DNA of 64,000 nt from Gelidibacter maritimus (GTDB taxonomy: Bacteria; Bacteroidota; Bacteroidia; Flavobacteriales; Flavobacteriaceae): the NCBI RefSeq assembly GCF_014062315.1, contig NZ_JACGLT010000006.1, positions 1 to 64,000 of the forward strand, given 5' to 3'. The notes beneath the pieces were generated by a model. The model was not told the DNA's origin, made no database searches, and was given only the letters and a program-made list of their open reading frames with translations. The translations under genes were made by a program, and so were the position numbers. This document shows positions 50,815-61,555 of this stretch, piece after piece (position 1 is the stretch's first letter; every line of letters begins with the position of its first letter).

Positions 50815-52191
50815 ATGAAAAGACTATTAATTGTTTTAACAATAGCGACTATAACTCTGTCTTGTAGAAATGAAATGCCTAACGACTTTACTGTGTTTTC
50901 AGGTGAGATCACAAATATAATAGATGATAAAATCATATTGGCAAATCATGATAACAGTGAGAGAGACACTATTGCGGTATCTGAATCTGGTAAGTTTTTA
51001 GATACTCTAAAGATTAGCACAGGATCATATTTAGTTACATACGGTAAAATTTTTATGAGGGTCCATCTTGAACCAGCATCACATTTAAACATCACCTTTG
51101 ACACAAAAGATTTTAAAAACACTCTAAACTTTTCTGGAAAAGGAGCTGCTGTCAATACTTATTTGCAAGAAAAAATTAAGAGAGAAAGAGAATTGATGGG
51201 AAGTTTTGAGGAATTCTATAGTCTGGATGAAGTTGAGTTTAAGAAGAAGGCTAATGATATCAAAACGAGTATGGAACATTTCATTGATGACCAAATGAAT
51301 ATTTCCGATGATTTCAAAAAGAAAGAAATTCGAAACATTGGACATGAATTTGTTGCAAAGTTATTGGGATATGAAAGGTCTCATAGCTATGTTATTAAAG
51401 TGCCTGATTTTAAGGTTTCTGCTGATTTTTTGCCAGAAATGACAGGATTTGATTACAATAATTCTGAAGATTTTAATTTCTCAAGTTCATACAGACGTCT
51501 TGTGTCAAGCCATTTTAGAGAGACTGCCAAAAACATTTCAGACTCAGAGAATCTTGAAGAAGATGTGGCGTATTTAAAGGTTGTTTCCGAATCTCCAAAT
51601 CAGGAGATAAAAAACAAGCTGTTGTTTGATGAAGCTAAAAATGGAATCTCATATACTGCTAATTTGGAGGATTATTATGAGGTCTACATAAAGGCTTCTA
51701 CTGATATAAAAAATAATGAGATTATTACAGAGAGTTATCATAAACTTAGAACCGTAGCCAAAGGAATGCCATCTCCAAAGTTTTTTGATTATGAAAACAA
51801 TGACGGAAGTAAAACTTCTTTAGAAGATTTAAAAGGGAAATATATTTATGTAGATGTTTGGGCAACTTGGTGTGGGCCATGTATAAAAGAAATTCCTTCC
51901 TTAAAGAGAGTTGAAAAGGAGTATCATGGCAAGAACATTGAGTTCTTAAGCGTATCGATTGACAAACAATCTGATCATGGAAAGTGGAAAAAAATGATTG
52001 TGGATGAGAATTTGGGTGGCATTCAAGTATTAGCAGATAATGCTTGGGAGTCAAAGTTTGTGCGAGATTATTTAATCATGGGTATTCCACGTTTCATTTT
52101 GTTGGACCCCGATGGCAATATTGTCACAGCTAATGCACCAAGACCTTCAGATGATAAATTGATTGATTTGTTTAATGAATTAAATATTTAA
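50815..52191 (+). CDS. TlpA-like thioredoxin-fold lipoprotein
   Basis: 458 residues. The lipoprotein signal is MKRLLIVLTIATITLSCRNE. An N-terminal beta-rich domain (about 20-110, FSGEITNIIDDKIILAN) is followed by a helical region and a C-terminal AhpC/TSA-Redoxin (TlpA/ResA) domain with WATWCGPCIKEIPSL (C353 and C356) and the cis-proline region MGIPRFILLD. Such proteins reduce disulfides in the periplasm. It lies 22 bp after the previous thioredoxin gene, ending the FecIR-SusCD operon. Confidence 0.88.
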   Translation: MKRLLIVLTIATITLSCRNEMPNDFTVFSGEITNIIDDKIILANHDNSERDTIAVSESGKFLDTLKISTGSYLVTYGKIFMRVHLEPASHLNITFDTKDFKNTLNFSGKGAAVNTYLQEKIKRERELMGSFEEFYSLDEVEFKKKANDIKTSMEHFIDDQMNISDDFKKKEIRNIGHEFVAKLLGYERSHSYVIKVPDFKVSADFLPEMTGFDYNNSEDFNFSSSYRRLVSSHFRETAKNISDSENLEEDVAYLKVVSESPNQEIKNKLLFDEAKNGISYTANLEDYYEVYIKASTDIKNNEIITESYHKLRTVAKGMPSPKFFDYENNDGSKTSLEDLKGKYIYVDVWATWCGPCIKEIPSLKRVEKEYHGKNIEFLSVSIDKQSDHGKWKKMIVDENLGGIQVLADNAWESKFVRDYLIMGIPRFILLDPDGNIVTANAPRPSDDKLIDLFNELNI

Positions 52192-52496
52192 TTGCAGTTT
52201 TTGTGGATTATTAAAACAGGGTGGTTTTGAAAAGTAAGTTTTTATTAATTAGGACTATTAATTTTCTTATATAATAAACCACTTCTTAAACTGTTGTTAA
52301 AAACCTATAGATCGATGAGTAGAGTTGCACCTTCCTACTTCTTTTAATTACCTTTGCACCTTGAATTTTATAAGTATTAAAATTTTTAACATTTTATTAT
52401 AAGGGCATTCTGCATTTGCAACGTCTTCTTGATAGAGAAGTTATATTTCATGTTTCTTCTGTTTTAAATATTCATAATCCTAGCTAATACTACCCT
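52192..52496. other. Intergenic region before the DsbD gene
   Basis: AT-rich without a gene. No convincing terminator for the SusCD operon is visible at its left side. The promoter of the DsbD-type gene must lie in the right half. Confidence 0.4.
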
Positions 52497-54518
52497 ATGA
52501 GAACTATCTTTCTTTACTTTTTATTGGTTTCCTTAACCTGGACAACAGCAAAAGCTCAAGTTTTGGATCCCGTAAAATGGTCTACTTCAGTTGAGAAAAT
52601 CTCCGACACAGAATATGATTTAATTTCAACAGCCACTATTGACAGAGGCTGGCACTTGTATTCACAAGAGGTTCCTGAGGACGGCCCAATTCCAACAACG
52701 TTCATGTACGACACTGGTAAAGATGTTGAACTTATAGGTAATACCACCGAAGAAGAGGGGCGTACCGTTAATGACCCCGTATTTAATATGCGCATCAAAT
52801 ATTTTGATGATTCGGCTGAATTCAGGCAACGCATCAATATCCTTAACAAAGAGTTATCGATAGTTAAGGGTGAAGTAGAATTCATGGTCTGTGATGATAT
52901 GCGATGTTTGCCTCCCGCTTATATCGACTTGGATTTTGATTTGACGAAAGCTAAAGGATTTACAGGTACAGATTCTGTTGTCTCTGAAGAAGAAAGCACT
53001 ATCAATTTTCAGGAACCGGTAAAGGTGGATAGCGATGAAGAGGTTGTTATTACTGAAGAAGAGGAGAAAGAAGCAGAGAACAGTGGTCTGTGGACGATTT
53101 TCATTCTTGGAATGGGCGCTGGGCTTATCGCCTTGTTTACCCCATGCGTTTTCCCATTGATACCTATGACGGTCAGCTTCTTTACCAAACAAAGTCAGAA
53201 CAAGGCTGAGGGAATAAAGAACGCCATTATATACGGCATTTGTATCGTTGTCATCTATGTTATTTTAGGTACGGGCGTTGTAGCCATCTTTGGTGCGAGT
53301 GCTATTAATGAGTTCTCAACGAGTGTGACCTTCAACCTATTGTTCTTTATTATTCTCGTGATATTCGCAGTGTCCTTTTTAGGTGCTTTTGAAATAATGC
53401 TACCTCAATCCTGGGCAAATAAAATTGACAGTAAAGCTGGTAAAGGAGGCTATACAGGTATATTCTTTATGGCTTTGGCCCTTGCCATTGTCTCCTTTTC
53501 TTGTACAGGACCATTTGTTGGTAATATTATCGTCCTTTCAGCCACCAAAGGCGGATTGGCACCTATGATTGGAATGTTAGGTTTCTCCATTGCTTTGGCC
53601 TTGCCATTTGGCTTGTTTGCAGCGTTCCCGGGATGGTTAAATTCACTACCTAAATCTGGTGGCTGGTTGAATACAGTTAAAGTGGTTTTAGGATTCTTGG
53701 AATTGGCATTTGCTTTTAAATTCCTTTCCCAGGCAGATCTGGTGTTGCAGTTGCATTTCTTGGAGCGTGAAGTATTCATCGCTATCTGGATTGCTATTTT
53801 TGGTGCTTTGGCGTTTTATCTGTTTGGAAAGATCAGATTGCCACATGATTCTCCGTTGACGCATATTTCAGTGGGACGTTTAAGCCTTGGCCTGTTGGTG
53901 TTGAGTTTTACTATTTATATGATACCAGGACTATGGGGTGCACCACTTAATTTGATCAGTGCGTTCCCTCCGCCGTTGGATTATTCTGAATCGCCTTATG
54001 GTGTGGGTAATTCCAAAACCGGGGGCGGATTTAGTGCAGGCGAAGCTCAAGTGCTTCCTGACGGTGGCCATTTATTGGCACCGCACCAAATATTGGCCTT
54101 CAATGATTACGATAAAGGCATGGCCTATGCCAAAGAAGTTGGCAAGCCAGTGATGTTGGACTTTACCGGATGGGCTTGTGTCAACTGTAGAAAGATGGAG
54201 CAGAATGTTTGGCCAAATGACCAAGTCCTCAATATGCTTAAAAATGAAGTCGTCCTGATTTCATTATATGTTGATGACAAACGAAAGCTTGAAGACGATG
54301 AAATCGTGGAATCACAACTCCGACCAGGTAAACAATTAAAATACATTGGACAGAAATGGAGTGAGTTCCAGACCATAAAGTTTAAAACAAACACCCAGCC
54401 ATTTTACGCATTAATAGGGCATGACGAAGAAAATCTTAATGATCCTGTTGGCTACACACCGGATGCGCAGGAATATCTTGCATGGTTGAAAGAAGGTGTA
54501 GCTGCATACGAAAATTAG
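52497..54518 (+). CDS. Thiol:disulfide interchange protein DsbD-like (CcdA plus thioredoxin domains)
   Basis: 673 residues. A signal peptide ([20 protein letters not shown]) is followed by an N-terminal DsbD-alpha-like immunoglobulin domain with CDDMRCLPP (about 135). Eight membrane helices of the CcdA type include [20 protein letters not shown] (about 210-230) and [14 protein letters not shown], giving the two core cysteines. The C-terminal thioredoxin domain carries WACVNCRKM (C561 and C564). It moves reducing power from the cytoplasm to periplasmic thiols. It lies after two thioredoxin-like lipoproteins that could be its partners, though it appears to have its own transcript. Confidence 0.93.
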   Translation: MRTIFLYFLLVSLTWTTAKAQVLDPVKWSTSVEKISDTEYDLISTATIDRGWHLYSQEVPEDGPIPTTFMYDTGKDVELIGNTTEEEGRTVNDPVFNMRIKYFDDSAEFRQRINILNKELSIVKGEVEFMVCDDMRCLPPAYIDLDFDLTKAKGFTGTDSVVSEEESTINFQEPVKVDSDEEVVITEEEEKEAENSGLWTIFILGMGAGLIALFTPCVFPLIPMTVSFFTKQSQNKAEGIKNAIIYGICIVVIYVILGTGVVAIFGASAINEFSTSVTFNLLFFIILVIFAVSFLGAFEIMLPQSWANKIDSKAGKGGYTGIFFMALALAIVSFSCTGPFVGNIIVLSATKGGLAPMIGMLGFSIALALPFGLFAAFPGWLNSLPKSGGWLNTVKVVLGFLELAFAFKFLSQADLVLQLHFLEREVFIAIWIAIFGALAFYLFGKIRLPHDSPLTHISVGRLSLGLLVLSFTIYMIPGLWGAPLNLISAFPPPLDYSESPYGVGNSKTGGGFSAGEAQVLPDGGHLLAPHQILAFNDYDKGMAYAKEVGKPVMLDFTGWACVNCRKMEQNVWPNDQVLNMLKNEVVLISLYVDDKRKLEDDEIVESQLRPGKQLKYIGQKWSEFQTIKFKTNTQPFYALIGHDEENLNDPVGYTPDAQEYLAWLKEGVAAYEN

Positions 54519-54594
54519 TATTAAAGCTATATGTTGAAAGACGCCAACAAAACTGGTTGTTGTTTTTCATCTGATGTAAATATATATAACTATG

Positions 54595-54626
54595 AAAAGC
54601 CACTTCTATTAATGAAGTGGTTTTTT
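54595..54626. terminator. Terminator between dsbD and the FUSC gene
   Basis: A hairpin of GCCACTTC and GAAGTGGT around a seven-base loop, with A and T runs on both sides, so it serves both convergent genes. A weaker CAACAA/TTGTTG hairpin with five T lies just before it at about 54545-54566. Confidence 0.85.
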
Positions 54627-54672
54627 GATTGTTAAGCCACGCTCTTCTATATTATCTGAAGAACTTCAATGG

Positions 54673-56913
54673 CTACAGAACCTCTTGATATTTTGAAGTT
54701 GCTTTTCTAAGATTTTCTGAAAGCGTCTTTAGCCAGATTAATTGATTGGAAATTAAGTATGCTTCTTGAAGATTGTGGAGTGTTTCAGTGTCGATTTCTG
54801 TATGACCATTTTGAATGTTCTCGTCGCGCATTCTAGATAGACTACGATAGGTTTCCATTAATTTCTCCTGGGCTTTTTCAATATCGATTGTGATTGTTTC
54901 ACAATCGGCCTGAACGTTTTTTAAAATAGAGCAGGAGGCTTCAAGAGTATTGGCTATTCTCCGAACTATGGCATCAAATTCTTTGGAAGCTGGCGTGGTT
55001 TGATGGTTGATAATAAAACTGCCAATAGACGCAATAGCCGACACCATGGTTTGGTTTAAGGTGACCATGTCGTAGATCAGTTGAAATTCCACTTGTTTGG
55101 ATTTTGGATCTTGTGTCAATCTTTGGAAAGCGGCATTCAAATTGCTTATAGCTAAAAAAGCTTCCTTCCGAGCCAACTTATATGGGAGTTCATTTTTATT
55201 CTTGTCATAATATAATTCTTGGGTAGCCAAAAGATATCTTCTGTTCTTGTTTAAAGCATCGACAAGTACATTCTTTAGGTTTAAGGCTTCCCAACTTGGC
55301 CATAAAGTGTAATTGGCAATAACGGCAATCCCAGCACCAATGATAGTGTCAATCACCCGGTATTGAATCACCTGAAAGGCATCAGGATTGATAAGTGAAT
55401 ACACGAATATGATATTTATGGTGATAAATGCCGCCGCAGATTTAAGATTTTGTTGTACGAGTGAAAAGGCCAGGGTTAAAGAGATGATTGCTAAAACCCC
55501 GTAAACGATGACATTTTGAGTCAGTAGTACAATACCAATAGCTATGGCGGCACCAATAAGTGTCCCAATAATTCGGTCTTTGGAGCGCTCTTTGGTTAGG
55601 CCGTAGTTGGGTCGCATAATCACAATGATGGTCAGTAGAATCCAATAGGTATTTCTGATGTCGAAAAGAGTTCCTAGCATAAACGCAAATATGATAGCAA
55701 CTGTAAATCGTAGGGCATGCCTGAATAAAGTAGAATTCCAACTGAAATTCTGTACAATAACGTTCAGGCGATACTCTTGAAGCGTTAAAAACTGACTAGT
55801 GTTCTGGCGTTTTAAGGATACCTTTGAAGCATCTTTAACATTGGCCATTATACGACGAATAGCACTGATTTCATCAAAAATATTTTCTTGGTAATCATAA
55901 AGATTCCGAAGTGCTAATGCTCCTTCACGAGCCTTTGGCAATTGGATATCCTCAACATATTTTGATATTGCCTCTTTAGCTTTTGACAGGGCAGTAATTA
56001 GAGTGTCGTTATCTGAAATTTTATCATTTTGGATAAGTAATTCTGATAAAGTCATTAAATGGCGACCCATGACTTTATTTAGGTCCTTAAAGGCTTTAAG
56101 ATGTTTTCGATCACTAAAAAGTCGATCTATTTCGTTATAATCTAAGTGTTTGGCCTCAATAAGTTCAAAAATATTAACCGAAGATATAAAGATCAACAAA
56201 TGTTTTTCATCATAATGCGAACGCCCTGAACGTTTGCGCTCAAACAGAAGTAATTCTCTTAAAGTTTCATGTTTTTCGTTGATCTGGCTTTGCAGTACGA
56301 ATGCTTGTTGTATGAGTTCTTGACGTTCTGATTTTTTTGTCAATAGGCGTGCTCGTAATATCAAATACTCTCCAATAAAAGTCATACTATCAGACAAAAA
56401 TTGGATTTCATCTTTTTTAGGTGATAGTTTCCTGAATAAAAAAGATATGAGCAAATACCAAAGTCCCCCACAACCAATGAGTAAAACATGGGATAAAATT
56501 TCAAATGGCGTTTCCTTTTCAACCGCAAAAGCCAAAACCATAGCTAATAGCCCTGAAAATGATACCATCGAGCCCCTAAACCCATATACGGAAATAAAAG
56601 AGACAAAAAACGAAAAAACGGCAAGTGCCACAATGACGAGTAGGAAGTAAGGTTTGCAAAATAAAATGGTGGCTGTAATCAGCATTGTTAATGCGGTACT
56701 GATTAAAATCGCATTGACCTTACGTTTTAGACTTCCTGGAATATCACCAGGCGCATTTAAAAACGCACCCATAACAATGGCAGGAGCATATTCAAAATGA
56801 CCCAGGAAATAAAAGACCGCCAAAGGAATTATTACGGCAAAGGTGAGTCGGAGCCCTCTGTGAAAATGGGAGCCTTTTAGGAATAATTCTATGGTTTTAA
56901 GGAGTGCTTTCAA
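54673..56913 (-). CDS. FUSC family membrane protein (YccS/YhfK-like)
   Basis: 746 residues with two blocks of membrane helices: about residues 20-155 (FAVIIPLAVFYFLGHFEYAPAIVMGAFLNAPGDIPGS) and about 395-535 (LRFTVAIIFAFMLGTLFDIRNTYWILLTIIVIMRPNYGLTKER). Cytoplasmic helical domains follow each block. The sequence RPNYGLTKERSKDRIIGTLIGAAIAI is the FUSC/YccS signature. The family resembles aromatic-acid efflux proteins (AaeB), but function is unproven in Bacteroidota. It is a single gene, convergent with dsbD. Confidence 0.9.
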   Translation of the reverse strand: MKALLKTIELFLKGSHFHRGLRLTFAVIIPLAVFYFLGHFEYAPAIVMGAFLNAPGDIPGSLKRKVNAILISTALTMLITATILFCKPYFLLVIVALAVFSFFVSFISVYGFRGSMVSFSGLLAMVLAFAVEKETPFEILSHVLLIGCGGLWYLLISFLFRKLSPKKDEIQFLSDSMTFIGEYLILRARLLTKKSERQELIQQAFVLQSQINEKHETLRELLLFERKRSGRSHYDEKHLLIFISSVNIFELIEAKHLDYNEIDRLFSDRKHLKAFKDLNKVMGRHLMTLSELLIQNDKISDNDTLITALSKAKEAISKYVEDIQLPKAREGALALRNLYDYQENIFDEISAIRRIMANVKDASKVSLKRQNTSQFLTLQEYRLNVIVQNFSWNSTLFRHALRFTVAIIFAFMLGTLFDIRNTYWILLTIIVIMRPNYGLTKERSKDRIIGTLIGAAIAIGIVLLTQNVIVYGVLAIISLTLAFSLVQQNLKSAAAFITINIIFVYSLINPDAFQVIQYRVIDTIIGAGIAVIANYTLWPSWEALNLKNVLVDALNKNRRYLLATQELYYDKNKNELPYKLARKEAFLAISNLNAAFQRLTQDPKSKQVEFQLIYDMVTLNQTMVSAIASIGSFIINHQTTPASKEFDAIVRRIANTLEASCSILKNVQADCETITIDIEKAQEKLMETYRSLSRMRDENIQNGHTEIDTETLHNLQEAYLISNQLIWLKTLSENLRKATSKYQEVL

Positions 56914-57010
56914 GAAGTTGTGAGATTGATTGCAAAGGTAAACTAATTGAATTGGTCTAAATACAGGTCAGATTATTATAATGTTATTCATTTACAAATG
57001 TTGGCAAATA

Positions 57011-57040
57011 AAAAACCACATCTTTTTGGAAGTGGTTTTT
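57011..57040. terminator. Terminator after the secreted-protein gene
   Basis: AAAAACCAC and GTGGTTTTT arms around an imperfect inner stem, on the 3' side of the minus-strand gene that ends at 57083. Confidence 0.75.
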
Positions 57041-57082
57041 AGATATTAGTATTATTTTGGTTATCAATGATAAACAATGGGA

Positions 57083-57649
57083 TTAATCTTCACTTCCCCA
57101 TGGTGCACTTGGTGTTTCTACTTCCTTGGTGAGGTCAAATTTCACTGAAAATAATCGGTCTGTACCAATCCGTCGTAGATTATAAGTGAATGAATTTTTA
57201 TCTACAGTAATCCACCATACATTATGTGCAGCATGGGCTAATAGATTGGCGGTAAACTGATCAGCTGGAAAAAACTGAATATTTGAGCGTCCTGTATTTG
57301 GGCTCAGTCCACCGTATTGGGTGACATCATCATCAGTGCCATCCATCTTTCTGTGATCGTGCTTTAAGAGAATCAAGTTATCTTCTCCCATGGTCAATAC
57401 CCAAGTACGCGATTTGTCATCACCAACAAAAAATGGAATTCTGAGTACATTGTCTTCACAACTGCGAACGTGCATGACCAATTTTTCTCCTGTAAAACCA
57501 TCGCCTTCTTGGCCTCCAGCTATTATTTCGCCTTCATAAGCTTTACCACAGTGACTTTTAAGAGTGTCCCAAAATTGAACAGATCCAGGCACCTCCTGCG
57601 CCAATAATTGGAGCGGTACTGCCAATAAAATAAAAAGTAGTTTTTTCAT
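57083..57649 (-). CDS. Secreted protein of unknown function
   Basis: 188 residues with a clear signal peptide (MKKLLFILLAVPLQLLAQ, cleavage after Q). The mature part opens EVPGSVQFWDTLKSHCGKAYEG, then GFTGEKLVMHVRSCEDNVLRIP. It has two cysteines (about residues 34 and 64), which could form a disulfide. The sequence KHDHRKMDGTDDDVTQYGG is also notable. I do not recognise a named family. It lies 60 bp downstream of pyruvate carboxylase on the same strand, so co-transcription is possible but a functional link is not evident. Confidence 0.8.
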   Translation of the reverse strand: MKKLLFILLAVPLQLLAQEVPGSVQFWDTLKSHCGKAYEGEIIAGGQEGDGFTGEKLVMHVRSCEDNVLRIPFFVGDDKSRTWVLTMGEDNLILLKHDHRKMDGTDDDVTQYGGLSPNTGRSNIQFFPADQFTANLLAHAAHNVWWITVDKNSFTYNLRRIGTDRLFSVKFDLTKEVETPSAPWGSED

Positions 57650-57709
57650 GGTTCCAAGATATGTATTTAAATGGTAGTTGGCAATTGAATTGAATTATCA
57701 ACCCCAAAA

Positions 57710-60700
57710 TCATTCCACCGTCAAAATCAAATCATCCTGCATCACCATTGTGCCTTCCTTAATGGTGATAGATTTTACTTTTCCTGCTTTAAATGCCGTT
57801 ACTGTAGTTTCCATCTTCATGGCTTCAATGATAAATAATGGATCATTTTCTTTGACCTTTTGACCTCTTTTCACCAACACTTTGTATAGTGAACCTTGTA
57901 AAGGCGCACCAATTTGATTGGCATCAGCAGGATCAATTTTCTCATGGGTTTCTTTTTTGATATTGAGTGATCTGTCCAAAACCTCTACCAAACGGTTTTC
58001 GCCGTTTACTTTAAAGAAAACAATTCTGACACCTTCCTCATTGGGAACACCTACCGAAAGTAATCTGACAATTATGGTTTTTCCAGGTTCCAGTTCAATG
58101 AGGATTTCTTCACGTTGCTTCATGCCGTAAAAGAAATTCTTGGTAGGCACTAAACTTATATTACCATACAGCTTATAATTCTCGTGCGCTTGTTCAAAAA
58201 CTTTTGGATATAAGGTATAGGATAAGAAATCTTCAATTTCAATAGCCCTGGTAAATCCTTTCTGAAACTTCTTTTTGAAAGCGTCGTATTCCACATCAAA
58301 ATCTATAGGTTTTAAGTGAGCATTAGGTCTATCGGTATAGGCTTTGTGATTTCTTAAAATGATTTTTTGTAATTTCTTTGGAAACCCGCCGGTCGGTTGA
58401 CCTAAATCGCCTTTAAAGAAATTTATCACGGATTCTGGGAAGGATATTTCCGAGCCGCGTTCCAATACATCCTCTGGGGTGAGATTATTGGTGACCATAA
58501 AAATGGCCATATCACCCACTACTTTAGAACTTGGCGTTACTTTTATCAAGTTGCCAAACATGGCATTAACCTGAGCATACATTTTTTTGACCTCGTCAAA
58601 TCGATCGCCCAATCCTAGTGCAATGGCCTGTGGTCGCAAATTGGAATACTGACCACCTGGAATTTCGTGTTGAAAAACTTCGGCTGTACCAGCTTTTAAT
58701 CCAGATTCGAAAGGATAATAAAGTTCGCGGGTGTCTTCCCAGAAATTTGAGAACTGATTTAAGGTGTTCATATCAAAGTCGTGGGCTCTTGGTTGACCCT
58801 TCATCATTTCAACAATCCCATTGAAATTGGGTTGTGAGGTCAATCCTGACAAACCACCCAAGGCCACATCCACCACATCTACACCGGCTTCAATGGCTTT
58901 AAGGTATGTTGCCGTTTGTAAAGATGAGGTGTCATGGGTATGCAAATGAACCGGCAGCTTGACTGTGTCTTTTAGTGCGCCCACCAATTCCGTTGCGGCA
59001 TAGGGCTTTAATAGTCCCGCCATATCCTTAATGGCGATCATGTGGGCACCTGCATTTTCAAGGTCTTTCGCTAATTGGGTATAATATTTTAGGGTGTATT
59101 TGGTTTCGTTGACATCTAAAACATTCCCAGTATAACTTATGGCAGCCTGTGCAATACCTCCTGTTTTGTTTCTTACGAAATTAATGCTCGGTTCCATGGC
59201 TTTGACCCAGTTGAGGGAATCAAAGATTCTAAAAATATCCACGCCATTTTCCCAAGATTTTTCTACGAATTTCTCTATAAGATTGTCTGGATAGGCTTTA
59301 TATCCCACACCATTACTGCCACGCAATAACATCTGAAACAAAATATTTGGGATTGCTTTTCGCAATTCGCGCAAACGTGTCCATGGACTTTCGTGTAAGA
59401 AACGAAGACAGACATCAAATGTCGCGCCGCCCCAAACTTCCATGCTGAACGTATTCGGGTGGTTTTTGGCAAAACTTTCAGCAACTTTCATCATATCGAA
59501 AGTCCGCATTCGAGTGGCGAGCAGCGATTGGTGTGCATCACGCATGGTGGTGTCGGTATAATGAATTTTAGTATCATTTTTGAGCCACTCACAGAATTTC
59601 TCTGGTCCCATTTCTGTCAACAGATCCTTTGTGCCTTGGGGATGCGGTGCGGCTAAGTTGAATTTTGGCACCTTCGGATTTCTGAAAACTTTATTTTCTT
59701 CTTTATATTTTACATCCGGATTGCCGTTGACGATCACTTCAGCCAAATACTGGGTTACTTTGGTAGTTCGGTCTTGTGGTAGTTTAATTTTGAAAAGGGA
59801 AGGGGTATTCTGAATGAAATTTACAGTTACTTTTCCTTCTTTAAATGTATCATGTAGGATCACATTCTGTAAAAAGTGGATGTTGGTGTTGACACCTCTA
59901 ATCCGAAACTCTTTTAGTGCGCGCACCATTTTACGAACGGCACCGTCCAAAGTCCTACCGTGGGCAGAAACTTTTACGAGCATCGAGTCAAAAAACGGGC
60001 TCACACTGTAGCCTTGGTAGATACTTCCTGCATCCAAACGGATGCCCATTCCCGACGCACTTCTATAGGTAGTTATTGTGCCATAATCTGGAGTGAAATT
60101 ATTACCAGGATCTTCAGTGGTCAATCGGCACTGTAAGGCAAAACCATAAGTTTTTATGGACTCTTGATCGTAGATCTTAATTTGTTTATCCGATAACTTA
60201 TAGCCTCCTGCAACAAAAATTTGCGTTTTGACCAAATCAATACCGGTAATCATTTCGGTAACCGTATGTTCCACTTGAATACGTGGATTGACTTCAATAA
60301 AATAGACGTTATCAGCTTTGTCCACTAAAAACTCTACGGTTCCAATATTATTATAATTGACTTCCGTTGCTATGTCTACAGCGTATTTATAAAGATCTTG
60401 CTTGACTTTTTCGGAAACGTTATGTGAAGGCGCAATCTCCACCACTTTCTGATGACGACGTTGTACCGAACAATCTCGTTCAAATAAATGGCGGATGTTC
60501 CCGTGATTATCGGCCACAATTTGAACTTCAATATGTTTGGGGTCTTCGACATACTTTTCAAGGAACATGGTGTCGTCACCGAATGAATTGAGGGCCTCAT
60601 TTCTGGCAGAATCGAAATTCTGTTCCAGATCTTCGGCTTTTCTGATGATACGCATCCCACGCCCACCGCCACCTGAAGCCGCTTTCAACATAAGAGGATA

Positions 60701-61162
60701 GCCAATGTCTTGTGCCTCTGATAAGGCGATTTTTAATGAGGATAATTTCTTTTTATTACTTTCTATAATGGGCACTTTGCACTTGACAGCAATCTTCTTA
60801 GCGGTTATTTTATCGCCTAAGGCATCCATGACCTCAGGAGAGGGGCCGATAAAAACGATATCGTTTTTGGCACATTTTCGAGCAAATTCTGAATTCTCTG
60901 AAAGGAAACCATAGCCTGGATGAATAGCATCAACATTCTTGGACTTAGCCAAAGCGATGATTTCATCCATGTCCAAATAGGGCTTTAAAGGCTGATTGTC
61001 TTCGCCAATTTGATAGGATTCATCCGCCTTATTGCGATGTTGTGAATAGCGGTCTTCATAGGTGTAAACGGCAACTGTAGCAATGTTTAATTCTGTACAG
61101 GCGCGCATGGTGCGAATGGCAATTTCTCCTCGGTTGGCAATAAGTACCTTTTTTATTTTCAT
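57710..61162 (-). CDS. pyc: Pyruvate carboxylase
   Basis: 1150 residues, the full single-chain enzyme that carboxylates pyruvate to oxaloacetate using biotin and ATP. The biotin carboxylase domain (about 1-450) has KVLIANRGEIAIRTMRACTEL, KAASGGGGRGMRII and EVNPRIQVEHTVTE. The carboxyltransferase barrel (about 535-800) has TDTTMRDAHQSLLATRMRT and DMAGLLKPYAA, with LHLHTHDTSSLQ-type metal ligands. The C-terminal biotinyl domain carries IIEAMKMETTVT with biotin on K1116. It is anaplerotic and complements the catabolic 2-oxoglutarate produced elsewhere. Confidence 0.97.
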   Translation of the reverse strand: MKIKKVLIANRGEIAIRTMRACTELNIATVAVYTYEDRYSQHRNKADESYQIGEDNQPLKPYLDMDEIIALAKSKNVDAIHPGYGFLSENSEFARKCAKNDIVFIGPSPEVMDALGDKITAKKIAVKCKVPIIESNKKKLSSLKIALSEAQDIGYPLMLKAASGGGGRGMRIIRKAEDLEQNFDSARNEALNSFGDDTMFLEKYVEDPKHIEVQIVADNHGNIRHLFERDCSVQRRHQKVVEIAPSHNVSEKVKQDLYKYAVDIATEVNYNNIGTVEFLVDKADNVYFIEVNPRIQVEHTVTEMITGIDLVKTQIFVAGGYKLSDKQIKIYDQESIKTYGFALQCRLTTEDPGNNFTPDYGTITTYRSASGMGIRLDAGSIYQGYSVSPFFDSMLVKVSAHGRTLDGAVRKMVRALKEFRIRGVNTNIHFLQNVILHDTFKEGKVTVNFIQNTPSLFKIKLPQDRTTKVTQYLAEVIVNGNPDVKYKEENKVFRNPKVPKFNLAAPHPQGTKDLLTEMGPEKFCEWLKNDTKIHYTDTTMRDAHQSLLATRMRTFDMMKVAESFAKNHPNTFSMEVWGGATFDVCLRFLHESPWTRLRELRKAIPNILFQMLLRGSNGVGYKAYPDNLIEKFVEKSWENGVDIFRIFDSLNWVKAMEPSINFVRNKTGGIAQAAISYTGNVLDVNETKYTLKYYTQLAKDLENAGAHMIAIKDMAGLLKPYAATELVGALKDTVKLPVHLHTHDTSSLQTATYLKAIEAGVDVVDVALGGLSGLTSQPNFNGIVEMMKGQPRAHDFDMNTLNQFSNFWEDTRELYYPFESGLKAGTAEVFQHEIPGGQYSNLRPQAIALGLGDRFDEVKKMYAQVNAMFGNLIKVTPSSKVVGDMAIFMVTNNLTPEDVLERGSEISFPESVINFFKGDLGQPTGGFPKKLQKIILRNHKAYTDRPNAHLKPIDFDVEYDAFKKKFQKGFTRAIEIEDFLSYTLYPKVFEQAHENYKLYGNISLVPTKNFFYGMKQREEILIELEPGKTIIVRLLSVGVPNEEGVRIVFFKVNGENRLVEVLDRSLNIKKETHEKIDPADANQIGAPLQGSLYKVLVKRGQKVKENDPLFIIEAMKMETTVTAFKAGKVKSITIKEGTMVMQDDLILTVE

Positions 61163-61483
61163 TTTTAATAGTATATGATGATGTGTGGATCCTTTATGAA
61201 TGTAAACTTCCTGAAGTATAGCTGTTAGATATTCTGTCCCAAAACAGCTCTTAGGGAAGTTGTTTTATTTGGAAATGAGCTTTTCAACCACCGAATCCTA
61301 CGATGTCTTCGAAGATAATTTTTAAATTATTTAAAAACAAAGAGTAGGCCTAAAAATATAAGTATTTTAATTTGGGAGATGATTGAGATTAAATAGTTAG
61401 GAGCAAGATTGTATGTGAAGAAATGGGCCCTTGCTACGTGGTTTTTTAAAACGAAATTGTAGAACTAGACTTAATGGCACAAA
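61163..61483. other. Intergenic region upstream of pyruvate carboxylase
   Basis: No gene seen. The minus-strand promoter for pyc must lie here, but no convincing -33/-7 pair can be fixed. Confidence 0.4.
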
Positions 61484-61514
61484 AAAACCATCCCGGTTTT
61501 GACAGGATGGTTTT
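61484..61514. terminator. Terminator of htpG
   Basis: AAAACCATCC and GGATGGTTTT form a perfect ten-base stem on the 3' side of the minus-strand htpG gene. Its T run on the minus strand comes from the plus-strand A run. Confidence 0.82.
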
Positions 61515-61555
61515 AATCTTAAGACTTAATTCTAAAAGCGTAGCGCTCTTAATTC

